A stretch of DNA of 64,000 nucleotides, taken from positions 16,739-80,738 of the forward strand of contig CAKQTH010000003.1 in NCBI GenBank assembly GCA_934276635.1, written 5' to 3'. Positions 8,620 through 16,761 of the stretch are shown here, piece after piece. Source of the DNA: an uncultured Alphaproteobacteria bacterium. GTDB taxonomy: Bacteria; Pseudomonadota; Alphaproteobacteria; RF32; CAG-239. The first letter of the stretch is position 1. Each line of letters starts with the position of its first letter. The notes under the pieces are model-generated. The model did not search any database, was not told where the DNA came from, and worked only from the letters and a program-made list of their open reading frames with translations. The position numbers were made by a program, and so were the translations under genes.

Positions 8620-8677
8620 GATTTTCTGCCCCTTTAATTTTTGTGTTTTTACTCATATATATCAGCCGTGAGGCAAT

Positions 8678-9580
8678 ATGTTATGGATTATAAACGGACT
8701 GATTTACGGCTTTTTTACAGCCCTTTATACCCTGTTTAACCAGCATTACAGGCTAAACGGCTATATTCTCGGCATCTGGCGGGGATTCGGCATCTGCTTG
8801 GTATGTCTTCCGGCGGTATTTTTTGCTCGGCCGCAAAGCAATGCCTATTATTGGATTTTGCTTATTGCTCAAGGACTTATGATAGGCATATACGATTCCA
8901 GACTGTTTTTTGCCTCGGCCGAATACGGTGCGGGAGCAACCTCTCGTTTTATGTCGATTGTGGCGCTTGTAACCACATTTATCTGGTGGCTGATAACCCC
9001 AGACGAATTTTTGCAGCTGCTCAACAACGGCACGGTTTTTATAACCCTGCTCCTTGCGCTGTTCGGCTTTTCTTTTTGCTATTGGCAGATGGTTCAATCT
9101 CAGATTTCGCGGCGGATTGCGGTTTATGTACTGCCGGCGGTGTTTGCGCTTGCCGGAATGAGCATCATAACCAAAGCGATTGCTATGCACTCAAACAGCG
9201 TCTGGACGGCTTTGGCTTATTATCTGACCGTTTCAACCTTTATCAGCGGCACCTATAACGTAGCAATGTTTATTAAAACAGAAAAACCGTCGTTTGCCAA
9301 ATTTTTCAAGCGTGTTTTTGCACCAAAAGTAATCAAAAGCGGATTTTATCTGGTTAGTTTCAGCTTGATGCTGATTACATCAAAAACACTGGCTCTGAGG
9401 GTTGCTCCGAATCCGGGATATGTGGTGGCTTTGCTGCTGGTTGCTCCGATTTTTGTTTTTGCGCTCAATCAATCGCACAAAATTCCGGACAACATCTCCG
9501 TCCGCGAAGGATTCGCAATGATATTTTTTCTGGCGCTTCTGATGGTTCTCGTAAACGGAAAATTCGGCATTACCGATTAG
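8678..9580 (+). CDS. DMT/EamA-like multi-pass membrane protein
   Basis: The 300-residue product is almost entirely hydrophobic, with nine or ten predicted membrane helices and short basic loops (for example SQISRR and KFFKRVF). This pattern and length fit the drug/metabolite transporter (EamA-like) superfamily of inner-membrane carriers, though I recognise no subfamily signature and cannot name a substrate. GAGG lies 4 nt before the ATG at 8678. The gene is divergent from rpsJ, and its last 11 bp overlap the end of convergent hemW, so the two share no room for a separate terminator. Confidence 0.6.
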   Translation: MLWIINGLIYGFFTALYTLFNQHYRLNGYILGIWRGFGICLVCLPAVFFARPQSNAYYWILLIAQGLMIGIYDSRLFFASAEYGAGATSRFMSIVALVTTFIWWLITPDEFLQLLNNGTVFITLLLALFGFSFCYWQMVQSQISRRIAVYVLPAVFALAGMSIITKAIAMHSNSVWTALAYYLTVSTFISGTYNVAMFIKTEKPSFAKFFKRVFAPKVIKSGFYLVSFSLMLITSKTLALRVAPNPGYVVALLLVAPIFVFALNQSHKIPDNISVREGFAMIFFLALLMVLVNGKFGITD

Positions 9581-10661
9581 GGCACAAATGTTCGGTCAAA
9601 TAGTTCAAAATCAAAAATCCCTGCGGAGTCGCGCGCAAAAATTCTTTGTCATCAATCAGCAGATTTTCTTTTGCTGCCTGCTCCCAAAAATCCCGATTAA
9701 TAAAATCATCGAATTTTATGCCGCAAATTTGAAAAAACTTTTGCTTATCAATTCCTTGCGTCAGGCGAATCCCCATAATCAGCAACTCTTCTGCGCGTTC
9801 AAAAGGCGTAAGCTCATATATCTGTCGATGATGCTCCGTTGCCCGCAACCCGATTCTCCCGTGCGCCGATTTTCCGATACCGATATAATCATCTCCCTGC
9901 CAATACAAAAGATTATGTTTTGATTCAAAACCTTTTTTCGCATAGTTCGAAACTTCGTATTTTTCATATCCGAAATTGCGCAAAAAGTTTTCGGTATAAA
10001 GGTATAACCGCGCCGCATCGTCATCATTCATCGGAGCGATTCCTTTTTTTTGAAAAACCGTGCCGTCTTCTATCGTCAACTGATAAAGCGAAATATGTTT
10101 AAGGCCGATTTGCGCGGCATACTCAAGCTCTGACCGCCATTTTTCGGCCGTCTGATGCGGCAACGCATACATCAAATCTGCCGAATGATTGTCAAAAACG
10201 CTCAAAACTTCGTCCAGAGCCTGTTTTGCCTGAGCCGCCGTATGCGTGCGGCCCAAAAAGCGCAGCTCGTCATCATCAAACGACTGCACTCCGAGCGACA
10301 AACGATTAATACCGGCGTTTTTCAAATCCGCAAACAGATTCGGCCTGTCAGTATTCGGATTCGCCTCAAGCGATATTTCAGGACTTTTCACAACGGAAAA
10401 CTTTTTTGCAATATGGCTCAACAGCTTTTCAATCAGTTCCGGCCGGATAAGCGATGGAGTCCCGCCGCCGAAAAATACCGACACGATTTTTTCATCGCCG
10501 ACAAAGCTGTGATAAAAATCCAAATCAGCAATATATGAATCGATAATTTCTTCTTGCGGAATATTTTTTGCGATTTCTTTATAAAAATCGCAATACGGGC
10601 ATTTGCTTTTGCAATACGGCCAATGAAAATATATGCCGGCTTTTTTCATATTTTCCGCCAT
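9570..10661 (-). CDS. hemW: Radical SAM haem chaperone HemW
   Basis: The 363-residue protein belongs to the coproporphyrinogen-oxidase-like radical SAM family. The N-terminus has AGIYFHWPYCKSKCPYCDF with the CxxxCxxC cluster ligands at residues 17, 21 and 24, and GGGTPSL, the usual glycine-rich SAM motif, follows near residue 65. The short N-terminus without the extra cysteine arrangement of true HemN favours HemW, a haem-binding protein that delivers haem to respiratory enzymes. It begins 12 nt after rsmA and is likely co-transcribed with it. An in-frame ATG at 10649 is an alternative start. Confidence 0.9.
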   Translation of the reverse strand: MAENMKKAGIYFHWPYCKSKCPYCDFYKEIAKNIPQEEIIDSYIADLDFYHSFVGDEKIVSVFFGGGTPSLIRPELIEKLLSHIAKKFSVVKSPEISLEANPNTDRPNLFADLKNAGINRLSLGVQSFDDDELRFLGRTHTAAQAKQALDEVLSVFDNHSADLMYALPHQTAEKWRSELEYAAQIGLKHISLYQLTIEDGTVFQKKGIAPMNDDDAARLYLYTENFLRNFGYEKYEVSNYAKKGFESKHNLLYWQGDDYIGIGKSAHGRIGLRATEHHRQIYELTPFERAEELLIMGIRLTQGIDKQKFFQICGIKFDDFINRDFWEQAAKENLLIDDKEFLRATPQGFLILNYLTEHLCPNR

Positions 10662-10673
10662 ATTTTGCTCTTT

Positions 10674-11498
10674 CTAAATGTTGTTTGCAAGCTGCAGATA
10701 TTGTTGCGGAGACACATCTTCCGCCCTGAGCTCAGGAGAAATTTTGAGTTTTTCAAGTATTCCTGTTATGTTAGGAATTGATTTTAAGCTTTGGCGAATC
10801 ATTTTTCGGCGCTGCCCGAATGCCAGTTTTGTAATATTTTCCACTTTTGAAAGCTCTTCCGGCGATGGTTGTTCTTCTTTTGGCAAAAACAGCAAAACGG
10901 TTGACCAGATTTTCGGCGCCGGAACAAAACAATTCGGATTGATATCAAACAATTTTATGACCTGCGTCGTCAACTGCGCCAACACCGACAACCTGCCGTA
11001 TTCTTTGCTGCCGGTTTCCGCCATAATCCTTTGCGCAACTTCTTTTTGAAACATCAGCGTAAGACTCTGATATTCTTTTGCATTTTGCAGCCATCCGGTC
11101 AACAGCGGCACAGAGATATTATATGGAAGATTGCTGATAATACAACGCGGCGCCGGAACAATTTTTGCAACATTTTGCTCCATCGCATCGCCGTGTATAA
11201 TTTCAAACGAAAACGAATATTCCTCTTTGAGCTCACGCATAATCTCTATGCATCGCTCATCGGCCTCAATCACGGTAAGAGACTTCGGAAAATGTTGCAA
11301 AACCGCACGCGTCAAGCCTCCGGGTCCCGGACCGATTTCGACCGCATTACAATCGGAAAAATCTGATTTTTTTTGTTTTTCAAGGCTCTCGCGAACAATT
11401 TTGTCGGTAATATTCATATCGAGCAAAAAATTCTGCCCGAGCGATTTTTTTGCCATAAGCCCGTATTTTTCAACCGTTTCACGCAGTCCCGAAAGCAT
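10674..11498 (-). CDS. rsmA: 16S rRNA dimethyladenosine transferase
   Basis: RsmA (KsgA) dimethylates two adjacent adenosines in the 3' hairpin of 16S rRNA as a late check on 30S assembly. The protein has KKSLGQNFLLD at the start, the SAM motif VEIGPGPGGLTRAV, and the catalytic IISNLPYNIS block (N-L-P-Y). Length is 274 residues. It lies immediately after surA (4-nt gap), as in many proteobacteria, although pdxA, which usually separates them, is missing here. Confidence 0.96.
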   Translation of the reverse strand: MLSGLRETVEKYGLMAKKSLGQNFLLDMNITDKIVRESLEKQKKSDFSDCNAVEIGPGPGGLTRAVLQHFPKSLTVIEADERCIEIMRELKEEYSFSFEIIHGDAMEQNVAKIVPAPRCIISNLPYNISVPLLTGWLQNAKEYQSLTLMFQKEVAQRIMAETGSKEYGRLSVLAQLTTQVIKLFDINPNCFVPAPKIWSTVLLFLPKEEQPSPEELSKVENITKLAFGQRRKMIRQSLKSIPNITGILEKLKISPELRAEDVSPQQYLQLANNI

Positions 11499-11502
11499 TG
11501 CC

Positions 11503-12546
11503 TCAACCTCTTATTTCAATAATCGCGCGGTTGCGGATATCCTGCATCAGGCGGTTTACATATTCGTCCGTCTTTTTGTTCTGCAAATATTTTCCGACTT
11601 CCTGATCTGACGGAACTTTTGCATTGTCCTTTTGCGGGTTATATTTTGCCATCAGCTTTATAATATAATATTTATCGCCGATTCTGACCGCGTCGGATAC
11701 CGCGCCGTCTTTCATTTTTTCAAGCTGTTTGACAAGTTTTTCATTAAGCGTTTCTTTATTGACCCAGCCGAGATTTCCGCCTCGTCCAGCAGATGCGCTT
11801 CCCGAAAATTGCATTGCATAGAGTTCAAACCGCGGATCTTCTCGCAAAACCGCCACCAAATCTTCTATACTGCGGGCATTTTTGACCGGAATCACAATTT
11901 CTGAAATCATATATCGACTTTTTTGCAAATCCTGTTCAATATCTTTCTTTTCCTGCTTAATTTCAGCGGGCGTAACCTGAGCATATGCGCCGGCTTTTTT
12001 GGATATCAGTTTTTGCCATGCCGCATCTGCCTCAATTTTTGTTTTCAGACTGCTGATATTCACCCCGTCAAGCGCCAACACCTGCTCAAGTTTTTCAAGC
12101 GGAATTTTGTTGCTTTTGGCAAAAGCGGCCAATGACGCCTGAATTTCTTTTTCGGGTATGGTAATTCCGTTTTTGCGCGCTTCCACAATTTTGAGTTTTT
12201 CATCAATCAGCGACTGCATAACCCGCTGCATAATCATATCCTTTGTTTTTGCGTTATACAAAATTCCGGTATTTACAACAAACATATTGACCGAACTTTG
12301 CAAATCGTTGCTTGAAATTATATCGCCGTTGACCAACGCCACAATTTTATATTTTCCGCCGAAAAGTTTTACGGGTTTCGGGCGCTGCGGTTCCTGCGGC
12401 ACGGGCTCGCTTGCCTGCGCAATCTGCGGCGCGGGCTGTTGCGGCTGCATCGCATCAATCTCCGACTGTCTGAAAACAACCGACTGCGCAAACGCGACAG
12501 AGGCAAAACAAATATACGCAGACATCATCAACAAAAATTTTTTCAT
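11503..12546 (-). CDS. surA: Periplasmic SurA-type peptidyl-prolyl isomerase/chaperone
   Basis: SurA assists outer-membrane protein folding, LptD being a classic client. The 347-residue product has a signal peptide (MKKFLLMMSAYICFASVAFA), a proline/glutamine-rich linker (residues ~30-58), a SurA-like helical N-terminal region, and one parvulin-like domain around residues 205-305 (YMISEIVIPVKNA...FSGSASAGRGGNLGWVNKE...YYIIKLM). E. coli SurA has two parvulin domains; this protein has one, as in many alphaproteobacteria. GGAG lies 9 nt before the ATG. It follows lptD by 12 nt. Confidence 0.88.
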   Translation of the reverse strand: MKKFLLMMSAYICFASVAFAQSVVFRQSEIDAMQPQQPAPQIAQASEPVPQEPQRPKPVKLFGGKYKIVALVNGDIISSNDLQSSVNMFVVNTGILYNAKTKDMIMQRVMQSLIDEKLKIVEARKNGITIPEKEIQASLAAFAKSNKIPLEKLEQVLALDGVNISSLKTKIEADAAWQKLISKKAGAYAQVTPAEIKQEKKDIEQDLQKSRYMISEIVIPVKNARSIEDLVAVLREDPRFELYAMQFSGSASAGRGGNLGWVNKETLNEKLVKQLEKMKDGAVSDAVRIGDKYYIIKLMAKYNPQKDNAKVPSDQEVGKYLQNKKTDEYVNRLMQDIRNRAIIEIRG

Positions 12547-12558
12547 CTCAAAATTCTC

Positions 12559-14820
12559 CTATGCTCCAAAACCGCCCAAGGTTTTCAAATAAAAAGTAAA
12601 GCCGAATTCATATCCGTTGTCAAGACTCGGGTCGCTGGAATTATAGCGGCTGATTTTCCCGATAAGTTTCAGGCACTCGTCTTCATAAATCAAACTTCCG
12701 CCATGCTCAAGCGAACCGCCGTCTTTCGTCAGATCCTGACGGTTAAACAAAGTCACGCTCCAATCTTTTGTGAGTTGCGAAGAAACAGCGGTATAGAGCT
12801 CTTGTCGTTCGTCTATATTTTCCGAATAATGAGCATTATCCCTCAAATATATGTATGAAATATAAAAGTTTAAGATATCGGAACCGATTTTTGCGCCCAA
12901 TTCGCTGTATCTGACCGAAAGATTGTCCTTATCCAGCCTAAAACGATAGTTAAAATCAAGATATTCGCTCGGCGCGGCATAAATTCGGCCGACATAATCC
13001 GTCAGATTTCCTTTTTCGTTAATCTGTGAGGTAAAACTTTCTGTCCTGTTAAAACGATAGCTTTGCGCAATAAATGCAGATGTGCGGCCTGTATATTCAC
13101 CATATGAGCTCCAGTTAAAACCATAGCTGATGCGGCTGCCGGTATCGTTTCGGTCATATCCGGAATATCTGTCCAAATCCAAAATGTTCGTATCATCAAG
13201 GTCTACATCCTGGCTGTCTTCATTCGGAATTTTTCTGTCTTTGTTGCCGCCGTTCGGAGCCAGCACCGCGACGATAACCGGTTCTAAAATCTGGCGCGAT
13301 GTTTCGGAGGCGCGAATCAGCGGATATTTCCATTCCACGCCCAACTGCGGAAAAATTCTGTAAGTTTCGCCGGTAAATTCTTCATTTTGGGTATTTTTAT
13401 AGCTGTTGACATAATACAAATCAGATTTTACGGACGCCACAAATTTATACTTTTCGCCAATCGGGCTGGTATATGGCAAAACCCACGAATTTATCATTGT
13501 CGCGCGCTGCGTACTTTGAGAATCTTCATGATAAATCGAGGCAAAATCAAATGTGTTTTTGAAATACGAGCCGATAGAAGACGAATCGCTGATATTTTCA
13601 TATGTCATAAGCGGAAGAACCAGAGGTTTGTTGCTGTCCTGACGCAAATATTCATTACGGTCGTTTTCTCTGAGGTTGTAACTGATAAGCGTGTAATAAT
13701 AAGCGCTTATTGCCGCATAATCCCGATTGTCATACCCCTGCAGATTTACATTTGATATCAGCCACGCATCATCTTTTTGCGCCAGCGACAATTCTTTCAA
13801 ATATAAATCATCAGAAACATAGTTTATATCCGCGTCGGCCACCCAAAAATCCGTCAATTCATAACGGCCTTTAGCAAAAATATTTCCTCTGTGCTCCTTG
13901 CGGTCAGACGCCGTATCGTTAAGGTACGACCCCGTAAAATCAATTTCTCCGGAATAAGTATATGCCTCATATCTTCCGCCGATTATCGGATTTTTACCGG
14001 TTGACAATATTGGGTTAAATGTAAAATTTTGATGATCGGAAACATCAAAAAAATACGGAGTTTCAAGCGTTGCTCCCAAATAAGAGTTGCTTCCGATTGT
14101 TGGAGATAAAAAGCCGGAACGGCGCTTTACCGACGGATCAGGGTGCGACAAAAACGGCGTATAAAGAACCGGAATATTTTTTACCTTCAAAACCGCATCA
14201 TTATAGTTTATGTTTTGGCTTTCGGCATCGTGTTTGACTTTGCGGGCATTAATCTGCCAAAGCGGGTGCTTTCCTTCGCAAAAATCGCACGGAGTATACA
14301 TTGCGTCTTCAACCACTTTGTCATTGTTTTGGCGTTTGCGGAATGACTTTGCAAAAACCTTTGTGCCGTCAACCATTTCCACCTTGATTTTTTCCATAAA
14401 CGCACGACTCATGTGATCGGAAAGCTCGACATTGTCGGCATATACCACATTGCCACCTTCTTCACTCAAGCGAACATTCCCGACCGCCGAAATGCTGTCG
14501 TTTTTCTGATTATAAATCACCTTGTCGGCATTAAGCTTCATTGTCGAATACAAAATCTCGACATTTCCGGACGCGGTAACCGTGCCGTTTTTGTTGTCGC
14601 TTTCCATTGTATCGGCGCTGAAATCTATGTCATCAGTATCATCCTTCGGCCCCGAAACAATTTGCGTAATATTCTGCGACGGATTGACTTCGGCAAACGG
14701 AGACGCGTTTTCTTTTTTTCGCGGTTCGCCGGCAACTTTTTCTCTGGCCGCAACCGCTCCTGAAACTATTCCCAGAACAAGCGTCAGCAACAAAAATATT
14801 TTTGCGATACTTTTATGCAT
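12559..14820 (-). CDS. lptD: LPS assembly outer-membrane protein LptD
   Basis: LptD forms the outer-membrane barrel that inserts lipopolysaccharide. The ~753-residue protein has a signal peptide (MHKSIAKIFLLLTLVLGIVSG), an N-terminal OstA-like beta-jellyroll (ADTMESDNKNGTVTASGNVE, NADKVIYNQKNDSISAVGNV) and a long C-terminal barrel with the LptD hallmark HPDPSVKRRSGFLSPTIGS. A CDFCEGKHPLW motif gives a cysteine pair. I place the start at the ATG 14820 with GGGGA 7 nt upstream; a TTG two codons earlier is possible. The start overlaps the end of lptF by 8 nt. Together with surA this forms an envelope-biogenesis operon. Confidence 0.95.
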   Translation of the reverse strand: MHKSIAKIFLLLTLVLGIVSGAVAAREKVAGEPRKKENASPFAEVNPSQNITQIVSGPKDDTDDIDFSADTMESDNKNGTVTASGNVEILYSTMKLNADKVIYNQKNDSISAVGNVRLSEEGGNVVYADNVELSDHMSRAFMEKIKVEMVDGTKVFAKSFRKRQNNDKVVEDAMYTPCDFCEGKHPLWQINARKVKHDAESQNINYNDAVLKVKNIPVLYTPFLSHPDPSVKRRSGFLSPTIGSNSYLGATLETPYFFDVSDHQNFTFNPILSTGKNPIIGGRYEAYTYSGEIDFTGSYLNDTASDRKEHRGNIFAKGRYELTDFWVADADINYVSDDLYLKELSLAQKDDAWLISNVNLQGYDNRDYAAISAYYYTLISYNLRENDRNEYLRQDSNKPLVLPLMTYENISDSSSIGSYFKNTFDFASIYHEDSQSTQRATMINSWVLPYTSPIGEKYKFVASVKSDLYYVNSYKNTQNEEFTGETYRIFPQLGVEWKYPLIRASETSRQILEPVIVAVLAPNGGNKDRKIPNEDSQDVDLDDTNILDLDRYSGYDRNDTGSRISYGFNWSSYGEYTGRTSAFIAQSYRFNRTESFTSQINEKGNLTDYVGRIYAAPSEYLDFNYRFRLDKDNLSVRYSELGAKIGSDILNFYISYIYLRDNAHYSENIDERQELYTAVSSQLTKDWSVTLFNRQDLTKDGGSLEHGGSLIYEDECLKLIGKISRYNSSDPSLDNGYEFGFTFYLKTLGGFGA

Positions 14821-15940
14821 CTTCAAATCCCCGATATTTTTTTCTGAAAAACCGCAGGTTCGGATTATAAAACAACAGCATATAAAAGCATACGAACAGC
14901 GGGAACAAACAATTAAGATACATCAGCGGCAAAAAATATAACGATGATTGCGTCAAATTTGAAAATGCCAAATCGCCGGCCTGAATCGCAATCATTGCCG
15001 CCACAGATCCGAGCACGATTTTTGTTTGTCCTCTGCGGTTAAAATTCCCGACCAAAAGCCCCGTGCAACCCAAAAGAGAAAGGACCAGAGCATATATCGG
15101 GCTCAAAATACGCTTATTCCCTTCAACGATATATCTGCGGATTTCCACCTCGCTGAGCGACGCGTCATCTTTTGCGTTCAGCAACTCGAACAAGGTTTTT
15201 GAGCGCGCACCGGCTTCTTTTTTCTGCTTTTGTTCAAAGTTGCCGATTTCCACCGAATATCTCTCAAAAGAAAGCGATGAAAAACTGTAATCCTTGGTGT
15301 TAACCTCTTGCCGCGAGCCTTTCACCAAAATAATTCTCGGACCAGCATCGGAATAGATTATGCGGCCTCTTTCGGCGGAAAACGTAACCTTTGTGCCTAC
15401 TTTGCGCTCATCGTTAACCAAAATTCCGCTAACCGAACCATCGTCTTCGTGCCCGCTGATAAACACCGTCAGATTCGGCTGAACCTGTGTAAATTCACCT
15501 TCTTTAAGTAGCAAATGAGTTGCATCGTTTTTCACCTGCCACTGCAGCTCGTTCAGCTTTCTTTCTGCGGCAAAAACCACATAGTTATTTACATAAAAGC
15601 AAAAACAGGTCAAAAACAACCCGACATAAATCGCAGGTTTGGCATTTTGCAGAGGACCGATTCCGGCCGCCTGAATCACTGGGATCTCTCTGTCCATAAC
15701 CATTCGGTTATAAACAAACAACGATGCGGTAAACAACGCAATCGGCGCAAGAATGATAAAAAGCCTCGGCATCAGCATTGATGTCATTTCAATAAACAAA
15801 AACAGCGGCAATCCTTTGCTCGTCACCATTCCCATAAAACGAAGCGATTGCGTAAGCCACAAAATCGACAGCAATGAAAAAACAACCAACAGAAATCCGA
15901 CCAAAATCTGTTTTGATATATATTTGTTCAATATTTTCAT
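14813..15940 (-). CDS. lptF: LPS export permease LptF
   Basis: LptF is one of the two inner-membrane permease subunits of the LptB2FGC lipopolysaccharide exporter. The ~375-residue protein has the YjgP/YjgQ architecture: three N-terminal membrane helices with the LptF-like WLTQSLRFMGMVTSKGLPLF motif, FVYNRMVMDREIPVIQAAGI, a periplasmic beta-jellyroll (~residues 130-250), and three C-terminal helices. The ATG at 15940 starts the conserved MKILNKYISKQ; a TTG at 15967 would add nine residues without support. The partner lptG, normally the next gene, is not here. Confidence 0.9.
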   Translation of the reverse strand: MKILNKYISKQILVGFLLVVFSLLSILWLTQSLRFMGMVTSKGLPLFLFIEMTSMLMPRLFIILAPIALFTASLFVYNRMVMDREIPVIQAAGIGPLQNAKPAIYVGLFLTCFCFYVNNYVVFAAERKLNELQWQVKNDATHLLLKEGEFTQVQPNLTVFISGHEDDGSVSGILVNDERKVGTKVTFSAERGRIIYSDAGPRIILVKGSRQEVNTKDYSFSSLSFERYSVEIGNFEQKQKKEAGARSKTLFELLNAKDDASLSEVEIRRYIVEGNKRILSPIYALVLSLLGCTGLLVGNFNRRGQTKIVLGSVAAMIAIQAGDLAFSNLTQSSLYFLPLMYLNCLFPLFVCFYMLLFYNPNLRFFRKKYRGFEDA

Positions 15941-15968
15941 ACGGCGGATTATAACAAAAGATTCCAAT

Positions 15969-16012
15969 AAAAAAACTAATATTTTAGAATAACCACAAAA
16001 TATTAGCTTTTT
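15969..16012 (-). terminator. Intrinsic terminator after grpE
   Basis: A perfect 10-bp stem (ctaatatttt at 15976-15985 with 15997-16006) around an 11-nt loop is flanked by an A run on the left and a T-rich stretch on the right. On the minus strand the stem is followed by seven T residues. It can end grpE transcription just before lptF and is nearly symmetrical. Confidence 0.8.
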
Positions 16013-16032
16013 TATCGAAAATTTCGGCGATA

Positions 16033-16611
16033 TCAGAGTTCAATCTGCGGCTTTTTGGTAACAACGACCATCGCTTCACGCAAAATTCTGTCGCCTATCA
16101 TATATCCGGTCTGCAATTCGGCAACAACTGTGCCGTTTTCTTTTTCGTTATCTTCAACTTCTTGAACCACGCGGTGAAAATTCGGATTAAAAACGGTGTT
16201 CATCGCGTCCATTTTTTTGATGCCGAATTTTTCAAAAACTTTAGTAAGCTCATTTTGCGTCAGCTTAATTCCCTCGAGTAAACCACTGGCATTTTGTGCG
16301 CCGTTTTGCGCCGCATCAATTGCGCGCTGCAGATTGTCGGCAACTCCGAGCAAATCTTTTGCAAATGACGATATCGCATATTTATTGTTCTTTTCTATTT
16401 CGGCAGCGCATCTTTTTTTGAGGTTTTCCATATCGGCAAGCGCACGCAAAAAATCGTCTTTCAGTTTGTCGCGTTCTTCCTGCAAAGTCTCAATCATATT
16501 TTGTGCTTCAGCATGTTCATCGAGAACATTTTTTTCCGCAAAATTTTCTTCTTCAAAATTTTCCACAGAATTTTCTTCCGGCATTTCGTGTTTTTTATAA
16601 TCTTTTTTCAT
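16033..16611 (-). CDS. grpE: Nucleotide exchange factor GrpE
   Basis: GrpE releases ADP from DnaK. The 192-residue product has an acidic, disordered N-terminus (~residues 1-45), a long helix (LQEERDKLKDDFLRALADME) and the C-terminal beta domain with FNPNFHRVVQEVED and TVVAELQTGYMIGDRILREA, the GrpE signature. dnaK and hrcA are not adjacent. The gene stands alone between a terminator and a divergent glycogen synthase gene. Confidence 0.95.
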   Translation of the reverse strand: MKKDYKKHEMPEENSVENFEEENFAEKNVLDEHAEAQNMIETLQEERDKLKDDFLRALADMENLKKRCAAEIEKNNKYAISSFAKDLLGVADNLQRAIDAAQNGAQNASGLLEGIKLTQNELTKVFEKFGIKKMDAMNTVFNPNFHRVVQEVEDNEKENGTVVAELQTGYMIGDRILREAMVVVTKKPQIEL

Positions 16612-16652
16612 TTTCCGCCCTTTAATTTATATACAAAAGTCTTATATCAAAG

Positions 16653-16681
16653 AAGTTAGTTACAAAAAACCACAAAGTCAA
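16653..16681 (-). promoter_or_regulatory. Candidate grpE promoter
   Basis: On the minus strand TTGACT (16676-16681) and TAACTT (16653-16658) are 17 bp apart, about 45 bp before the grpE start. The -35 sits within CTTGAC, which could also be read as a weak alphaproteobacterial heat-shock (sigma-32) element. No CIRCE inverted repeat is seen. Confidence 0.4.
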
Positions 16682-16761
16682 GAGTTTCAAAAATTTTGTT
16701 GTATTTTATGTGTCATTGTGCTACATTATGCGACAATTACTTTGTAGATTAAGAGGAAAAA

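Larger units (their letters stand above)
8371..8677. other. Intergenic region: S10 operon leader and divergent promoter
   Basis: This 307-bp stretch holds no credible gene. It is very AT-rich, with several A/T homopolymers. It must contain the S10 operon promoter and leader (minus strand) and a promoter for the membrane protein gene at 8678. No convincing minus-strand -35/-10 pair could be singled out. The inverted repeats within it are listed separately. Confidence 0.6.

Noticed and set aside
15941..15967. Longer LptF starting at TTG 15967
   Set aside because: The conserved N-terminus begins at the ATG at 15940, and nothing upstream supports translation of the extra nine codons.
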